Assembly: GCF_019331735.1 (NCBI RefSeq)
Contig: NZ_JAHBBH010000001.1
Span: 62,001 to 126,000 of the forward strand
Length of the DNA stretch: 64,000 bases
Source: Bifidobacterium miconis
GTDB lineage: Bacteria; Actinomycetota; Actinomycetes; Actinomycetales; Bifidobacteriaceae
Reading direction: 5' to 3'
Position 1 is the stretch's first letter; each line of letters opens with the position of its first letter. The notes below the pieces were generated by a model. The model was not told the DNA's origin, did not search any database, and saw only the letters and a program-made list of their open reading frames with translations. Of the stretch, positions 7,927-17,913 are shown piece after piece. Made by a program: the position numbers and the translations under genes.

Positions 7927-9481
7927 ATTCGATGGTTGCCGGGGGCTTGGAAGTGCAGTCGAGCACGACGCGGTTGATCTGGCGGCATTCGTTGGTGATG
8001 CGCGTGGAGATCGTGGCGAGGACGTCGTAGGGCAGGCGCGACCAGTCGGCGGTCATGGCGTCCTCGGAGGAGACGGGGCGCAGGACGATGGGGGAGCCGT
8101 AGGTGCGCTCGTCGCCCTGGACGCCGACGGAGTGGACGTCGGCGAGGAGCACGACGGGGCACTGCCAGATGTCGCGGTCGAGGCCGGCCTTGGTGAGTTC
8201 CTCGCGGGCGATGGCGTCGGCTTCGCGCAGCAGGTCGAGGCGTTCCTTGGTGATTTCGCCGATGATGCGGATGCCAAGGCCCGGGCCGGGGAACGGCTGG
8301 CGCCAGACGATCTCGTCGGGCAGGCCGAGCTCGGTGCCGATGGCGCGCACCTCGTCCTTGAACAGGGTGCGCAGCGGTTCGACGAGCTGGAACTTGAGGT
8401 CCTTGGGCAGGCCTCCGACGTTGTGGTGGCTCTTGATGTTGGCCGCGCCGTCGCCGCCGCCGGACTCGACGACGTCCGGGTACAGCGTGCCCTGCACGAG
8501 GAACTTGACTTCCTTGCCGCGCGCGCCTGCCTCTTCGAGGACCTGGCGCTGGGCCTTTTCGAAGGTGCGGATGAACTTTTCGCCGATGATCTTGCGCTTC
8601 TTCTCCGGCTCGGAGACGCCCTTCAAGGCAGTGAGAAAGTCGTCGGCGGCGTCGACGGTGATGAGGCGGATGCCGGTGGCGGCGACGAAGTCGTGCTTGA
8701 CCTGCTCGACCTCGCCCTTCCTGAGCAGGCCGTGGTCGACGAACACGCAGGTGAGCTGGTCGCCGACGGCCTTGTGCACGAGGGCCGCGGCGACGGCGGA
8801 GTCGACGCCGCCGGACAGGCCGCAGATCACTTCGGCGTCGCCGACCTGCTCGCGGATCTTCTTCACCTGATCCTCGATGATGCCGGAGGCGTCCCAGTCG
8901 TTGGGCAGGCCGGCGCACTGGTGCAGGAAGGTTTCGATGAGCCGCTGGCCCATCGGGGTGTGCTTGACTTCAGGGTGCCACTGCACGCCGTAGAGCTTGC
9001 GGGATTCGTCCTGCATGGCGGCGACGGGGGCGCCTTCGGTGTGGGCGAGGACCTCGAAGCCGGCCGGCGCGGTCTTGACGGCGACGCCGTGGCTCATCCA
9101 CGTGTTCTGCTCGGCGGGTGAGCCGGCGAGGATGCCGTCCGCGTGGTCGATGGTCGTTTCGGTCTTGCCGTATTCGCCGAGCGCCGCCTTGTCGACGTCC
9201 GCGCCGAGCGCGTAGGCCATGGCCTGGAAGCCGTAGCAGATGCCGAGCACCGGGACGCCGGCGTCGAACAGCTTCGTGTCGACGCGCGGGGCGCCGGGCT
9301 CGAAGACGGAGGCGGGGCCGCCGGACAGGATGATGGCCTTGGGATCCTTGGCGAGGATCTCGTCGGCCGGCATGGAGTGGGGCACGAGCTCGGAGTAGAC
9401 GCCGGCCTCGCGCACGCGGCGCGCGATGAGCTGGGCGTACTGGGCTCCGAAATCAACGACAAGGACAGGACCTGTTGCCAT
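7919..9481 (-). CDS. guaA: GMP synthase (glutamine-hydrolysing)
   Basis: Makes GMP from XMP, glutamine and ATP. 520 aa with both catalytic parts: an N-terminal class I glutamine amidotransferase (nucleophile C82 in [10 protein letters not shown], with HPEVKHTP supplying His), the ATP pyrophosphatase P-loop [16 protein letters not shown] near residue 230, and the C-terminal dimerisation domain ending [33 protein letters not shown] sequence. The start has GGGAGA five bases upstream. It is divergent from xfp across a 455-base regulatory region. Xanthine salvage genes (pbuX, xpt) that would feed XMP to GuaA lie at 28-30 kb. Confidence 0.98.
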   Translation of the reverse strand: MATGPVLVVDFGAQYAQLIARRVREAGVYSELVPHSMPADEILAKDPKAIILSGGPASVFEPGAPRVDTKLFDAGVPVLGICYGFQAMAYALGADVDKAALGEYGKTETTIDHADGILAGSPAEQNTWMSHGVAVKTAPAGFEVLAHTEGAPVAAMQDESRKLYGVQWHPEVKHTPMGQRLIETFLHQCAGLPNDWDASGIIEDQVKKIREQVGDAEVICGLSGGVDSAVAAALVHKAVGDQLTCVFVDHGLLRKGEVEQVKHDFVAATGIRLITVDAADDFLTALKGVSEPEKKRKIIGEKFIRTFEKAQRQVLEEAGARGKEVKFLVQGTLYPDVVESGGGDGAANIKSHHNVGGLPKDLKFQLVEPLRTLFKDEVRAIGTELGLPDEIVWRQPFPGPGLGIRIIGEITKERLDLLREADAIAREELTKAGLDRDIWQCPVVLLADVHSVGVQGDERTYGSPIVLRPVSSEDAMTADWSRLPYDVLATISTRITNECRQINRVVLDCTSKPPATIEWE

Positions 9482-9592
9482 GAATTCTCCCTTATATGCA
9501 ATTGGGTGTTCCGGACGATTAACAGATCCATTGTGGCGGCGCAAGGCGACATTGGAGCCGTTTTGACGTGCCGGGCCTCGGGTGGGGAGAAA

Positions 9593-9731
9593 GTAACATT
9601 CCGTTACGTTCGTTTTAACAACACGCCGCGTTCCTTTGACGGGAAACGAACGTGGCCTATATGCTTAAAACGTTGATTCGGCGCGAAAAATGGCCGTTTT
9701 CAGGTAACGTTTCGGTGAATTGCGTATTCAC
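9593..9731. promoter_or_regulatory. Cluster of dyads in the guaA-xfp divergent region
   Basis: Three perfect dyads lie in this AT-richer 455-base gap: GTAAC-N5-GTTAC (9593-9607), ACGTTCGTTT with its complement 28 bases later (9606-9615 and 9644-9653), and GTGAAT-N5-ATTCAC (9715-9731). They are upstream of the xfp promoter and could bind regulators of either gene. No factor is identified. Confidence 0.4.
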
Positions 9732-9801
9732 AAAATCCCCATCGAAAGCAAACAAAACATTAGATTTTCCTAACATTTTCGAACACACACGCAAAAAATC
9801 G

Positions 9802-9829
9802 GTCAAAAGTCGGGCATCAATCGTATGAT
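9802..9829 (+). promoter_or_regulatory. Probable xfp promoter
   Basis: GTCAAA (9802-9807) and TATGAT (9824-9829) are spaced by 16 bases, giving a transcript with a leader of about 100 bases before the xfp start. Confidence 0.5.
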
Positions 9830-9936
9830 GCCAAGTGATTGGGATTGAGCACGGCTGAATCGCAAGGCTCGGCACGGCCCATGACCTACCGATAATAACC
9901 AATCGCACAACACAGTGCAGGAGTACAGGAGTACAT

Positions 9937-12414
9937 ATGACGAGTCCTGTTATTGGCACCCCTTGGAAGAAGCTCAACGCTCCGGTTTCCGAGGAATCCC
10001 TCGAAGGCGTTGACAAGTACTGGCGTGCAGCCAACTACCTTTCCATCGGCCAGATCTATCTGCGTTCGAACCCGCTGATGAAGGCGCCGTTCACCCGCGA
10101 AGACGTCAAGCACCGTCTGGTCGGCCACTGGGGCACCACCCCGGGCCTGAACTTCCTCATCGGCCACATCAACCGCTTCATCGCTGATCACTCCCAGAAC
10201 ACCGTGATCATCATGGGCCCGGGCCACGGCGGCCCGGCCGGTACCTCCCAGTCCTACCTGGACGGCACCTACACCGAGACCTTCCCGAAGATCACCAAGG
10301 ACGAGGCCGGCCTGCAGAAGTTCTTCCGTCAGTTCTCCTACCCGGGCGGCATCCCGTCCCACTTCGCTCCGGAGACCCCGGGCTCCATCCATGAGGGTGG
10401 CGAGCTGGGCTACGCCCTGTCCCACGCCTACGGCGCGATCATGAACAACCCGAGCCTGTTCGTCCCGGCCATCGTCGGCGACGGCGAGGCCGAGACCGGC
10501 CCGCTGGCCACCGGCTGGCAGTCCAACAAGCTCGTCAACCCGCGCACCGACGGCATCGTGCTGCCGATCCTGCACCTCAACGGCTACAAGATCGCCAACC
10601 CGACCATCCTGTCCCGCATCTCCGACGAAGAGCTCCACGAGTTCTTCCACGGCATGGGCTACGAGCCGTACGAGTTCGTCGCCGGCTTCGACGATGAGGA
10701 CCACATGTCCATCCACCGTCGCTTCGCCGAGCTGTTCGAGAACGTCTGGGACGAGATCTGCGACATCAAGGCCGCCGCTCAGACCGACGACGTGCATCGT
10801 CCGTTCTACCCGATGATCATCTTCCGCACCCCGAAGGGCTGGACCTGCCCGAAGTTCATCGACGGCAAGAAGACCGAGGGCTCCTGGCGTTCGCATCAGG
10901 TCCCGCTGGCTTCCGCCCGCGACACCGAGGCCCACTTCGAGGTCCTCAAGAACTGGCTCGAGTCCTACAAGCCGGAGGAGCTGTTCGACGAGAACGGTGC
11001 CGTCCGTCCGGAAGTCACCGCCTTCATGCCGAAGGGCGAGCTGCGCATCGGCGCCAACCCGAACGCCAACGGCGGCCTGATCCGCGAGGACCTCAAGCTC
11101 CCGAAGCTCGAGGACTACGAGGTCAAGGAAGTCCAGGAGTACGGCCACGGCTGGGGCCAGCTCGAGGCCACCCGTCGTCTGGGCGTCTACACCCGCGACA
11201 TCATCAAGCTGAACCCGGATTCGTTCCGCATCTTCGGACCGGACGAGACCGCGTCCAACCGTCTGCAGGCCGCGTACGACGTCACCAACAAGCAGTGGGA
11301 CGCCGGCTACCTGTCCGAGCAGGTCGATGAGCACATGGCCGTCACCGGTCAGGTCACCGAGCAGCTCTCCGAGCACCAGATGGAAGGCTTCCTCGAGGCC
11401 TACCTGCTCACCGGCCGTCACGGCATCTGGAGCTCCTACGAGTCCTTCGTGCACGTGATCGACTCCATGCTCAACCAGCACGCGAAGTGGCTGGAGGCCA
11501 CCGTCCGTGAGATCCCGTGGCGCAAGCCGATCTCCTCGATGAACCTCCTGGTCTCCTCGCACGTGTGGCGTCAGGATCACAACGGCTTCTCGCACCAGGA
11601 TCCGGGCGTGACCTCCGTCCTGCTGAACAAGTGCTTCAACAACGACCACGTCATTGGCATCTACTTCCCGGTTGATTCCAACATGCTGCTGGCCGTCGCC
11701 GAGAAGTGCTACAAGTCCACCAACAAGATCAACGCGATCATCGCCGGCAAGCAGCCGGCCGCCACCTGGCTGACCCTCGACGAGGCCCGTGCCGAGCTCG
11801 AGAAGGGTGCCGCCGAGTGGAAGTGGGCTTCCAACGTCGAGTCCAACGACGAGGCCGACATCGTGCTGGCCGCCGCCGGTGACGTCCCGCAGCAGGAGCT
11901 CATGGCCGCCGCCGACAAGCTGGCCGCCCTGGGCATCAAGTTCAAGGTCGTCAACGTCGTGGATCTGCTCGCTCTGCAGTCCGCCAAGGAGAACGACGAG
12001 GCCCTGTCCGACGAGGAGTTCGCCGAGATCTTCACCGCCGACAAGCCGGTCCTCTTCGCGTACCACTCCTACGCCCGCGACGTGCGTGGCCTGATCTACG
12101 ATCGCCCGAACCACGACAACTTCAACGTCCACGGCTACGAGGAGCAGGGCTCCACCACCACCCCGTACGACATGGTCCGCGTGAACAACATCGACCGCTA
12201 TGAGCTGACCGCCGAGGCCCTGCGCATGGTTGACGCCGAGAAGTTCGCCGACAAGATCAACGAGCTCGAGGCCTTCCGTCAGGAAGCCTTCCAGTTCGCG
12301 GTCGACAACGGCTACGATCACCCGGATTACACCGACTGGGTGTACTCCGGCGTGAAGACCGACGTTCAGGGTGCCGTCACCGCCACCGCCGCCACCGCCG
12401 GCGACAACGAGTGA
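9937..12414 (+). CDS. xfp: Xylulose-5-phosphate/fructose-6-phosphate phosphoketolase
   Basis: Key enzyme of the bifid shunt: cleaves fructose-6-P or xylulose-5-P with phosphate to acetyl-phosphate plus erythrose-4-P or glyceraldehyde-3-P, using thiamine diphosphate and Mg. 825 aa, full length for the family. H64 (in [10 protein letters not shown]) and H142 (in [14 protein letters not shown]) fall exactly at the known catalytic histidine positions; the ThDP/Mg motif GDGEAETG begins at 181; [18 protein letters not shown] is the Pyr-domain signature. Two tandem AGGAGTAC units precede the ATG, so the ribosome site is duplicated. Codon use is strongly biased, consistent with very high expression. 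A strong terminator follows. Its product acetyl-phosphate is used by AckA encoded nearby. Confidence 0.99.
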   Translation: MTSPVIGTPWKKLNAPVSEESLEGVDKYWRAANYLSIGQIYLRSNPLMKAPFTREDVKHRLVGHWGTTPGLNFLIGHINRFIADHSQNTVIIMGPGHGGPAGTSQSYLDGTYTETFPKITKDEAGLQKFFRQFSYPGGIPSHFAPETPGSIHEGGELGYALSHAYGAIMNNPSLFVPAIVGDGEAETGPLATGWQSNKLVNPRTDGIVLPILHLNGYKIANPTILSRISDEELHEFFHGMGYEPYEFVAGFDDEDHMSIHRRFAELFENVWDEICDIKAAAQTDDVHRPFYPMIIFRTPKGWTCPKFIDGKKTEGSWRSHQVPLASARDTEAHFEVLKNWLESYKPEELFDENGAVRPEVTAFMPKGELRIGANPNANGGLIREDLKLPKLEDYEVKEVQEYGHGWGQLEATRRLGVYTRDIIKLNPDSFRIFGPDETASNRLQAAYDVTNKQWDAGYLSEQVDEHMAVTGQVTEQLSEHQMEGFLEAYLLTGRHGIWSSYESFVHVIDSMLNQHAKWLEATVREIPWRKPISSMNLLVSSHVWRQDHNGFSHQDPGVTSVLLNKCFNNDHVIGIYFPVDSNMLLAVAEKCYKSTNKINAIIAGKQPAATWLTLDEARAELEKGAAEWKWASNVESNDEADIVLAAAGDVPQQELMAAADKLAALGIKFKVVNVVDLLALQSAKENDEALSDEEFAEIFTADKPVLFAYHSYARDVRGLIYDRPNHDNFNVHGYEEQGSTTTPYDMVRVNNIDRYELTAEALRMVDAEKFADKINELEAFRQEAFQFAVDNGYDHPDYTDWVYSGVKTDVQGAVTATAATAGDNE

Positions 12415-12443
12415 CATTAGCCTGATCGCTAGGTCATAACGGC

Positions 12444-12482
12444 AAAAATGCTCCCCGAGGAATCCTCGGGGAGCATTTTTTT
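12444..12482 (+). terminator. Intrinsic terminator of xfp
   Basis: GC-rich stem CTCCCCGAGG/CCTCGGGGAG with a 3-base loop, flanked by A and T runs (seven T at 12476-12482). This is a textbook rho-independent terminator. Confidence 0.92.
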
Positions 12483-12505
12483 ATCGAGATACATGAGATC
12501 ACAAT

Positions 12506-12624
12506 GACGCGGCGCGTGACCGGGATCGCGTGCGACAAACCGTTGATGTTGCAAAACCCTTATTTCCCAACAGTTTCGAAACCCGCCCGTATCAATCGGT
12601 CTGATCCCGGTCACGCTCCGCGTC
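12506..12624. repeat. Long interrupted palindrome between xfp and pit
   Basis: Arms of 22 bases (12506-12527 and 12603-12624) pair with a single mismatch around a 75-base centre that has a weaker internal dyad. This fills much of the 347-base gap between xfp and the phosphate transporter; no open frame of interest lies in it. Confidence 0.6.
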
Positions 12625-12685
12625 GCGAGAATACATGCGACGACCGCACAAGGAACGCGCACGGAACTCACGCGACACGAATAAC

Positions 12686-12715
12686 GTGACTACGTAGCTA
12701 CGTATCGTATACAAT
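12686..12715 (+). promoter_or_regulatory. Promoter of the PiT gene with spacer palindrome
   Basis: GTGACT (12686-12691) and TACAAT (12710-12715) are 18 bases apart. The spacer contains the perfect 14-bp palindrome TACGTAGCTACGTA (12691-12704), a candidate operator, for instance for phosphate control. Confidence 0.5.
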
Positions 12716-12761
12716 CGGAATGTTTGTAGTCTGCCCTCGAAGAAGAAGGAACTGATCCCCC

Positions 12762-13814
12762 GTGGATGTGTCCCTGTCCTATTTCATCCAACAGGTACTT
12801 TCCAACCCCGCACTGTTCGTTACAACGTTGCTGACGCTCGGCGTCATCTTCGTCAACGGATGGACCGACGCACCCAACGCCATCGCCACCTGTGTGACGA
12901 CGCGGTGCATGCGCGTGCGGTCGGCCGTCATCATGGCCGCGGTGCTCAACTTCCTCGGCGTCTTTCTCATGACGCAGATCAACGCGTCGGTCGCCTCCAC
13001 CATCTCCACCATGGTCGACTTCGGAGGCGACACGCATGCGGCGCTCATCGCACTGTGCGCGGCGTTGTTCTCCATCGTCATCTACAGTGTCGGCGCATCC
13101 ATGCTCGGCATCCCCACGTCGGAAAGCCACAGCCTCATTGCCGGCCTGTCCGGCGCGGCCATCGCCATTCAGGGCGGCATGGGCGGCATCAACATGGGCG
13201 AGTGGGTCAAGGTGCTCTACGGCCTCGTGGCCAGCCTCATCATCGGCTTCGTCATGGGCTGGATCGTATGCAAGGCCGTCACGCTCATCTGTGCAGGCCT
13301 TGATCGCCGCCGCACCAACGGGTTCTTCACCTACGCACAGATCGTCGGCGCGGCCGCCATGAGCTTCATGCACGGCGCGCAGGACGGCCAGAAATTCATC
13401 GGCGTGCTCTTCCTCGGCATGGCGTTCTGCAACGGGCAGCCGAGCGTCGCCGGCGTGGTGATCCCCGTGTGGCTCATGATCCTGTGCAGCACCATCATGG
13501 GCGTCGGCACGTCCGTCGGCGGCGAGAAGATCATCAAATCCGTCGGACAGGACATGGTCCGCCTCGAAAAGTACCAAGGCTTCTCGGCCGACCTGTCAAG
13601 CGCGCTGTGCCTGCTGCTCATGACCGTGCTCGGCATCCCCGTCTCCACCACGCACACCAAGACCAGCGCCATCATGGGCGTCGGCGCGGTCCGGCGCCTC
13701 TCGGCCATCAACTTCGGCGTGGTGCGCGACATGATGCTCACCTGGGTGTTCACGTTCCCCGGCTGCGGCGTCATCAGCTTTATCATGGCCAAACTGTTCA
13801 TGTTCGTGTTCTAA
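12762..13814 (+). CDS. pit: PiT-family inorganic phosphate transporter
   Basis: Cation-coupled low-affinity phosphate uptake through the cytoplasmic membrane. The 350-aa protein is strongly hydrophobic (about ten helices) and shows the internal duplication of the family: the PD001131-type signature GWTDAPNAIAT (33-43) and its second copy MHGAQDGQK (203-211), plus the paired GIPTSESHSL (117-126) and GIPVSTTHTK (291-300). Start is GTG at 12762 with AGAAGGA upstream; a second GTG lies two codons later. The DUF47 gene follows after 36 bases and forms the common PiT/DUF47 pair. Metal-phosphate complexes may be the actual substrate. Confidence 0.92.
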   Translation: MDVSLSYFIQQVLSNPALFVTTLLTLGVIFVNGWTDAPNAIATCVTTRCMRVRSAVIMAAVLNFLGVFLMTQINASVASTISTMVDFGGDTHAALIALCAALFSIVIYSVGASMLGIPTSESHSLIAGLSGAAIAIQGGMGGINMGEWVKVLYGLVASLIIGFVMGWIVCKAVTLICAGLDRRRTNGFFTYAQIVGAAAMSFMHGAQDGQKFIGVLFLGMAFCNGQPSVAGVVIPVWLMILCSTIMGVGTSVGGEKIIKSVGQDMVRLEKYQGFSADLSSALCLLLMTVLGIPVSTTHTKTSAIMGVGAVRRLSAINFGVVRDMMLTWVFTFPGCGVISFIMAKLFMFVF

Positions 13815-13850
13815 ACCGCCGCATCCGAGTAAGTTCAGGAGGAACCAGCA

Positions 13851-14474
13851 ATGGCACGGAAAAACGACTCGTTCTATTTCGACGGATTCAGGCAGAGCGC
13901 CGACTGCGCCTGTCAGGCCGCGCACCTGCTGAGCGACGTCATGCACACGTTCGATCCGGCGCAGCTGCGCGCGCGGATGGACGACATGCACCGCATCGAA
14001 CAGGCCGCCGACGAGGTGCGACACCGGATGCTGGACGAACTGGTGACCGCGTTCATTACCCCGTTCGACCGCGAGGACATCGCCGAGCTCAGCCACATTC
14101 TCGACAACGTCACCGACAGCATCGAAGGCGTGCTCGACCGCATGTACTACGACAACGTGACCGTGATGCGCGACGACGCGCTCGAAATGGCCGACATGGT
14201 CGTGCGCGCCTGCGAGAGGATCGCGGCGCTCGTCGCCGAACTGCCGCAGTTCAAGCGCTCCAAGACGCTGCGCGAACTGGTGTTCGACATCAACACCATC
14301 GAAACCGACGCCGACCACGTGTTCATCGAGGCGATGCGCACGCTGCACACCACATGCGACGATCCGATGCAGGTGCTCGCATGGCACGACGTGTACCGTC
14401 ACCTCGAACAGTGCGCCGACGACTGCGAGCACGTCGCCGACACCGTCGACAGCATCGTGATGAAAAACAGCTGA
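13851..14474 (+). CDS. DUF47/PhoU-like accessory protein of the phosphate transporter
   Basis: 207 aa, all helical by composition, rich in acidic residues and histidines, with the PhoU/DUF47 pattern (DDMHRIEQAADEVRHRMLDEL, FITPFDREDIAELSHILDNV, YRHLEQCADDCEHVADTV). These E/DxxxD motifs bind metal clusters in PhoU-type proteins. DUF47 proteins are cytosolic partners of PiT transporters and probably control their activity. AGGAGG lies eight bases upstream of the ATG. It is co-transcribed with pit. Confidence 0.88.
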   Translation: MARKNDSFYFDGFRQSADCACQAAHLLSDVMHTFDPAQLRARMDDMHRIEQAADEVRHRMLDELVTAFITPFDREDIAELSHILDNVTDSIEGVLDRMYYDNVTVMRDDALEMADMVVRACERIAALVAELPQFKRSKTLRELVFDINTIETDADHVFIEAMRTLHTTCDDPMQVLAWHDVYRHLEQCADDCEHVADTVDSIVMKNS

Positions 14475-14578
14475 CGGGGAAGCGGGCCGCCGCCCCGGCG
14501 TTACCGGACCGACACCACTCGATGAACAGTAGGCCAATTGCCTTCGGCTGAGCGGAGACGTCCCCTATCGTCGTAAGC

Positions 14579-16375
14579 ATGGAGTTGGGCAGGTTCGAAC
14601 CGCCATCGGCGGCCCAGACGGCGCTGTGCCTCGCATGCGGCGTGGTCGTCGCGGGGGCGGACGACGCCGCGACCGTCGCGACGCTCGGGCCGTTCGGCAT
14701 TCGTTTCGCCGCCCGTGCGCTCGGCATCGGCCTGTTCCTCCTCGTCGCGTTCCTTGTCGGCGAGCGTCTTATGAAGATTCCGGGGGAAACGCGACGAGCC
14801 GGCGCCCTTCCCGTATTGGAACGCTACCGGTCCCTGCCGTTCGCCGGGCGTATTCTCATACCATCCGCGGCCATGATCGCATGCTGGACGCCGGTCATCG
14901 TCATGATGTACCCCGGAACCATCTGGTACGACACCGGCGACCAGATCGCCCAATGGTACGGCATCGAAGCGTACGGGCAGCCCGCCGGCTCGATCTCCTC
15001 CCATCATCCGCTGCTCGACACGATCGTGTTCGGCTCGCTCGCACGTCTCGGCGACGCGCTCGCCGGCGACTATCAGCGCGCATTGGCCGTCTACGCCGTC
15101 GTCCAGTGCGTCGTCATGTGCGTGGAGCTGACCGGCGTGTGCCTATATGTCGCGCATGTCGGGCGGGAAGGGGCCGCGCGCAAGGCCGCCGTCGCCCTGT
15201 TCGCCTTCTTCTCGCTGTTTCCCGCCCTTGCGATCTTCATGATGTCGATCGTCAAGGATTCGCTGCATCTCCTGTTCCTCGTCCCGTGGCTGGTGATGTT
15301 CGCCGAGACCGCCCGCACTCGTCTCGAGGCGCTGCGTTCGCCCCGTTTCGCCGCCGGGTTCGTGGCCTTGTCCGTGCTGGCCGCCCTGACGACGATGACC
15401 GGACTGTACGTGACGATCCTTTCCCTGTGCTGCCTGCCGTTGACGCGGGCCGGTCGGGCGGGTCGGCTGCGCGCGCTTGCCGTCGCCGCCGTCACGGCGC
15501 TCATCGCGACGGTCGTCTTCCCGGCCGCCGTCCGTTCCATCCTTGACGTGGCGCACGAGGATCAGAACCAGCTGCTGGTCGTGCCGATGCAGATGACCGC
15601 GCGATATGCGCTCGACCATCCGGACGACGTGACCGACGCGGAGCGGGCCGCCATCGACCGCGTCAACCATGTGCCGTTCGAGGACATGGTCTCCCGCTAC
15701 AACCCGTATCTGGCCGACCTGGTCATCCAGTATTCGCTGCGCGATCCCTCGGGCGTGGGGGAGTATCTCCGGGCGTGGGCTGCGATGGGCCTGCGCCATC
15801 CGGACTCGTATGCGAATGCGTTCGCCGCCCTCGAATCGGGCTGGTTCTCGTTGCGGCGTACGCCGACGGACATCACCGACCGGGGGATCGGGCTCGATGA
15901 ACTGCGCGGGATCGCAGAACAGGCGACGGCCAACCGTATCCGGTTCCAGATCGCCGATGCGGTCAGCCCCTCGTTCGCACGCATGCCCCGGCACCTTGCG
16001 AACCGCCCGAACCACGCGACCCGCGATGGACAATCGCGCGTCTACGCCCTGTGGGGGTTCTGGCAGTCGACGCCCGTGCTCCTGGCGCTCACGCTGACGG
16101 CACTGTGGACGTTCCTCCTGCCGGCGTTCCTCCTCTTCCGCCTGCTGCGGCCCCCATACGGTCGCGTGCTTGCCCGCACCGCGCTGCCGGCCGCGTATGC
16201 GGCGCCGCTCGTCTGGTCGCTGCTGTCGCTGCTGGCCAACGCGATCTCCGTCCCGCTCAAGCCCACAGCCAGCAGATACATGCTGTGGGCGCTCGTCGTC
16301 GTCCCGTTCATGCTCGCCCTGTGCGCGTCGGAACGGCCGGAAAGCAATTGCCCGATGAAAGGAAACGGCCGATGA
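14579..16375 (+). CDS. Polytopic membrane protein, DUF6020-like
   Basis: 598 aa with about ten hydrophobic segments clustered at residues 15-60, 90-110, 155-330 and 490-590 and one large outside loop (about 345-480). The segment PGTIWYDTGDQIAQWYG (112-128) followed by SSHHPLLDT (140-148) is the hallmark of DUF6020 membrane proteins; acidic residues D118 and D121 in the first outside loop recall GT-C glycosyltransferases. The ATG sits seven bases after a -10-like TATCGT (14566-14571) with no ribosome site, so the transcript may be leaderless. The stop overlaps the next start as ATGA, indicating translational coupling with the flippase gene. A role in envelope glycan assembly is inferred from context. 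Confidence 0.7.
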   Translation: MELGRFEPPSAAQTALCLACGVVVAGADDAATVATLGPFGIRFAARALGIGLFLLVAFLVGERLMKIPGETRRAGALPVLERYRSLPFAGRILIPSAAMIACWTPVIVMMYPGTIWYDTGDQIAQWYGIEAYGQPAGSISSHHPLLDTIVFGSLARLGDALAGDYQRALAVYAVVQCVVMCVELTGVCLYVAHVGREGAARKAAVALFAFFSLFPALAIFMMSIVKDSLHLLFLVPWLVMFAETARTRLEALRSPRFAAGFVALSVLAALTTMTGLYVTILSLCCLPLTRAGRAGRLRALAVAAVTALIATVVFPAAVRSILDVAHEDQNQLLVVPMQMTARYALDHPDDVTDAERAAIDRVNHVPFEDMVSRYNPYLADLVIQYSLRDPSGVGEYLRAWAAMGLRHPDSYANAFAALESGWFSLRRTPTDITDRGIGLDELRGIAEQATANRIRFQIADAVSPSFARMPRHLANRPNHATRDGQSRVYALWGFWQSTPVLLALTLTALWTFLLPAFLLFRLLRPPYGRVLARTALPAAYAAPLVWSLLSLLANAISVPLKPTASRYMLWALVVVPFMLALCASERPESNCPMKGNGR

Positions 16376-17913
16376 ACCGCGGACTTATCCTGAACCTCAT
16401 CAGCAATCTCGCGTTCTTCGTCAGCGGATACGCGATCCACTACTTTCTCGGCGGATTCGCCTCGCCGGCCGCCTACGGCGTGGTGGGCACCGTCATCACC
16501 GTGCTCGACATCGAATACCTGTTCGTGTCCAACGGTGCGCGGCAGTCCCTGTCGCGCACCCTGTCGTCCGGACGGTACGACCCGCGCGACGTGGTCGTCA
16601 AGACCCTCGTCGTGCAGACGGCCATCGTCGCCGTGTTCGTGGCCGTCGACGTGTTCGGAGCCCCCGTGTTCGGCCGGGTGCTGAACGACCGGTCGCTCGA
16701 CCTGTACATGCGTCTGGCCGCGTTTCTCGTACCCGCCAACGGCCTGTACGTCGTGATGCTCGGCGTCAACGACGGGCTGAAACGCTTCGGTCACAGCGCG
16801 CTCCTGTCCACGCTGTACCCGCTCGTCAAGCTCGGCACGATCCCGCTGATCATGATCGTGTTCCCCGACCGGCCGGTCATGGGCGTGGAGGTCGGCTACT
16901 GCGCGGCGATGGTGCTCGTCATCCTCATCGGCGCGGCGACGCTCGTGCCGCATCTGACCGGCATGCGCCGGCGCGGCGGGGCCTCCGCCGAGCCTCGATC
17001 CCGCATCGGCTGGCGCGAGGCCGCGCACGGCACGATCTCGTTCTCCCTGTTCTTCATCATGGCCTCGCTTGTCCTGAGCGCCGACACGCTCGTCGTCAAG
17101 GCCAACCTGCCCGACGCGATGTCCGGGTTCTACACGGGAGCGATGAACTTCGGCAAGACCACGTACTACCTCCTGCAGGCGTTCGCCGTGATCATCCTGC
17201 CCGTCGTCTCCGGCCTCATCGGCGAGGGGCTGCGTGGCGAGGCGCTCGCCAAGGCCCGCGACCTCGTGCTGCTGGCCATCGTGTTCATCCTGCCGATGGC
17301 CGTCTCCATTTCGGCCACGAGCCCGAACCTCCTGTCGTCCTTCTACTCGCGACCATTCTCCGTGGCCGCGCCGGCCCTGTCGTGCCTTGCGCTCTCGAGC
17401 TTCTTCATGGGCGCCACGGTCGTGCTCAACATGGTGCTGAACGCCGAGCGGGACACGCGCTTCTCCGACATCCTTTCCGCCGTGTCCCTGCCGGTCGTGG
17501 TCGTCGCGTTCGTCGCCGCCGCCCGTCTCGGGGGCATCACCGCCGTGGCCGCCACGAGCATGGGCGCGACGTTCCTGACGATGCTCGTCTCCTACCGTGA
17601 GGTGCGCCGTCGGTTCGGCGACGTCATGTCGAGCGCCGCATGGACCGTCGTCGGCGTCAACGTCGTCCTGTGGGCCGTGATGGCGGCGCTCGGCTCGGTG
17701 CTTCCCGTCCGCAGCTTCATCGTGCTCGTGCTCATCTACGCGTTCGCGTACGCGGCCTATCTGGCGGTGCTCGCCGTGACGGGCGTGCTCTCCGCGGCGT
17801 GGGTCAAGGCGTTCGCCGCGGGGTTGGGCCGCGGCGGCGCGGCCGGCGGACCCGCGGGAGGCGGCGCGCGGACGGCCTCGGCCGCCGCCGGCATGGAGGG
17901 GAGCGTCAGGTGA
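16372..17913 (+). CDS. Polysaccharide flippase (Wzx/MVF-type, MOP superfamily)
   Basis: 513 aa, 12-14 hydrophobic helices, no soluble domain. The opening MNRGLILNLISNLAFFVSGYAIHYFLGG and the repeating pattern of a helix pair with 'RxxSR' loops (VSNGARQSLSRTLSSG) match the polysaccharide synthesis/flippase branch of the MOP exporters, which flip lipid-linked sugars to the outer leaflet. The ATG at 16372 overlaps the stop of the preceding gene and has GAAAGGAAA upstream. The downstream gene starts inside its stop codon. It is the middle gene of a tightly coupled three-gene unit, so it probably exports the glycan built by its neighbours. The exact substrate is unknown. Confidence 0.8.
   Translation: MNRGLILNLISNLAFFVSGYAIHYFLGGFASPAAYGVVGTVITVLDIEYLFVSNGARQSLSRTLSSGRYDPRDVVVKTLVVQTAIVAVFVAVDVFGAPVFGRVLNDRSLDLYMRLAAFLVPANGLYVVMLGVNDGLKRFGHSALLSTLYPLVKLGTIPLIMIVFPDRPVMGVEVGYCAAMVLVILIGAATLVPHLTGMRRRGGASAEPRSRIGWREAAHGTISFSLFFIMASLVLSADTLVVKANLPDAMSGFYTGAMNFGKTTYYLLQAFAVIILPVVSGLIGEGLRGEALAKARDLVLLAIVFILPMAVSISATSPNLLSSFYSRPFSVAAPALSCLALSSFFMGATVVLNMVLNAERDTRFSDILSAVSLPVVVVAFVAAARLGGITAVAATSMGATFLTMLVSYREVRRRFGDVMSSAAWTVVGVNVVLWAVMAALGSVLPVRSFIVLVLIYAFAYAAYLAVLAVTGVLSAAWVKAFAAGLGRGGAAGGPAGGGARTASAAAGMEGSVR

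Noticed and set aside
9886..12417. 843-codon open frame antisense to xfp
   Set aside because: It is a mirror of the strongly biased phosphoketolase codons (GC-rich third positions leave the opposite frame open). Its translation is low-complexity Val/Gly/Asp-rich with no domain.
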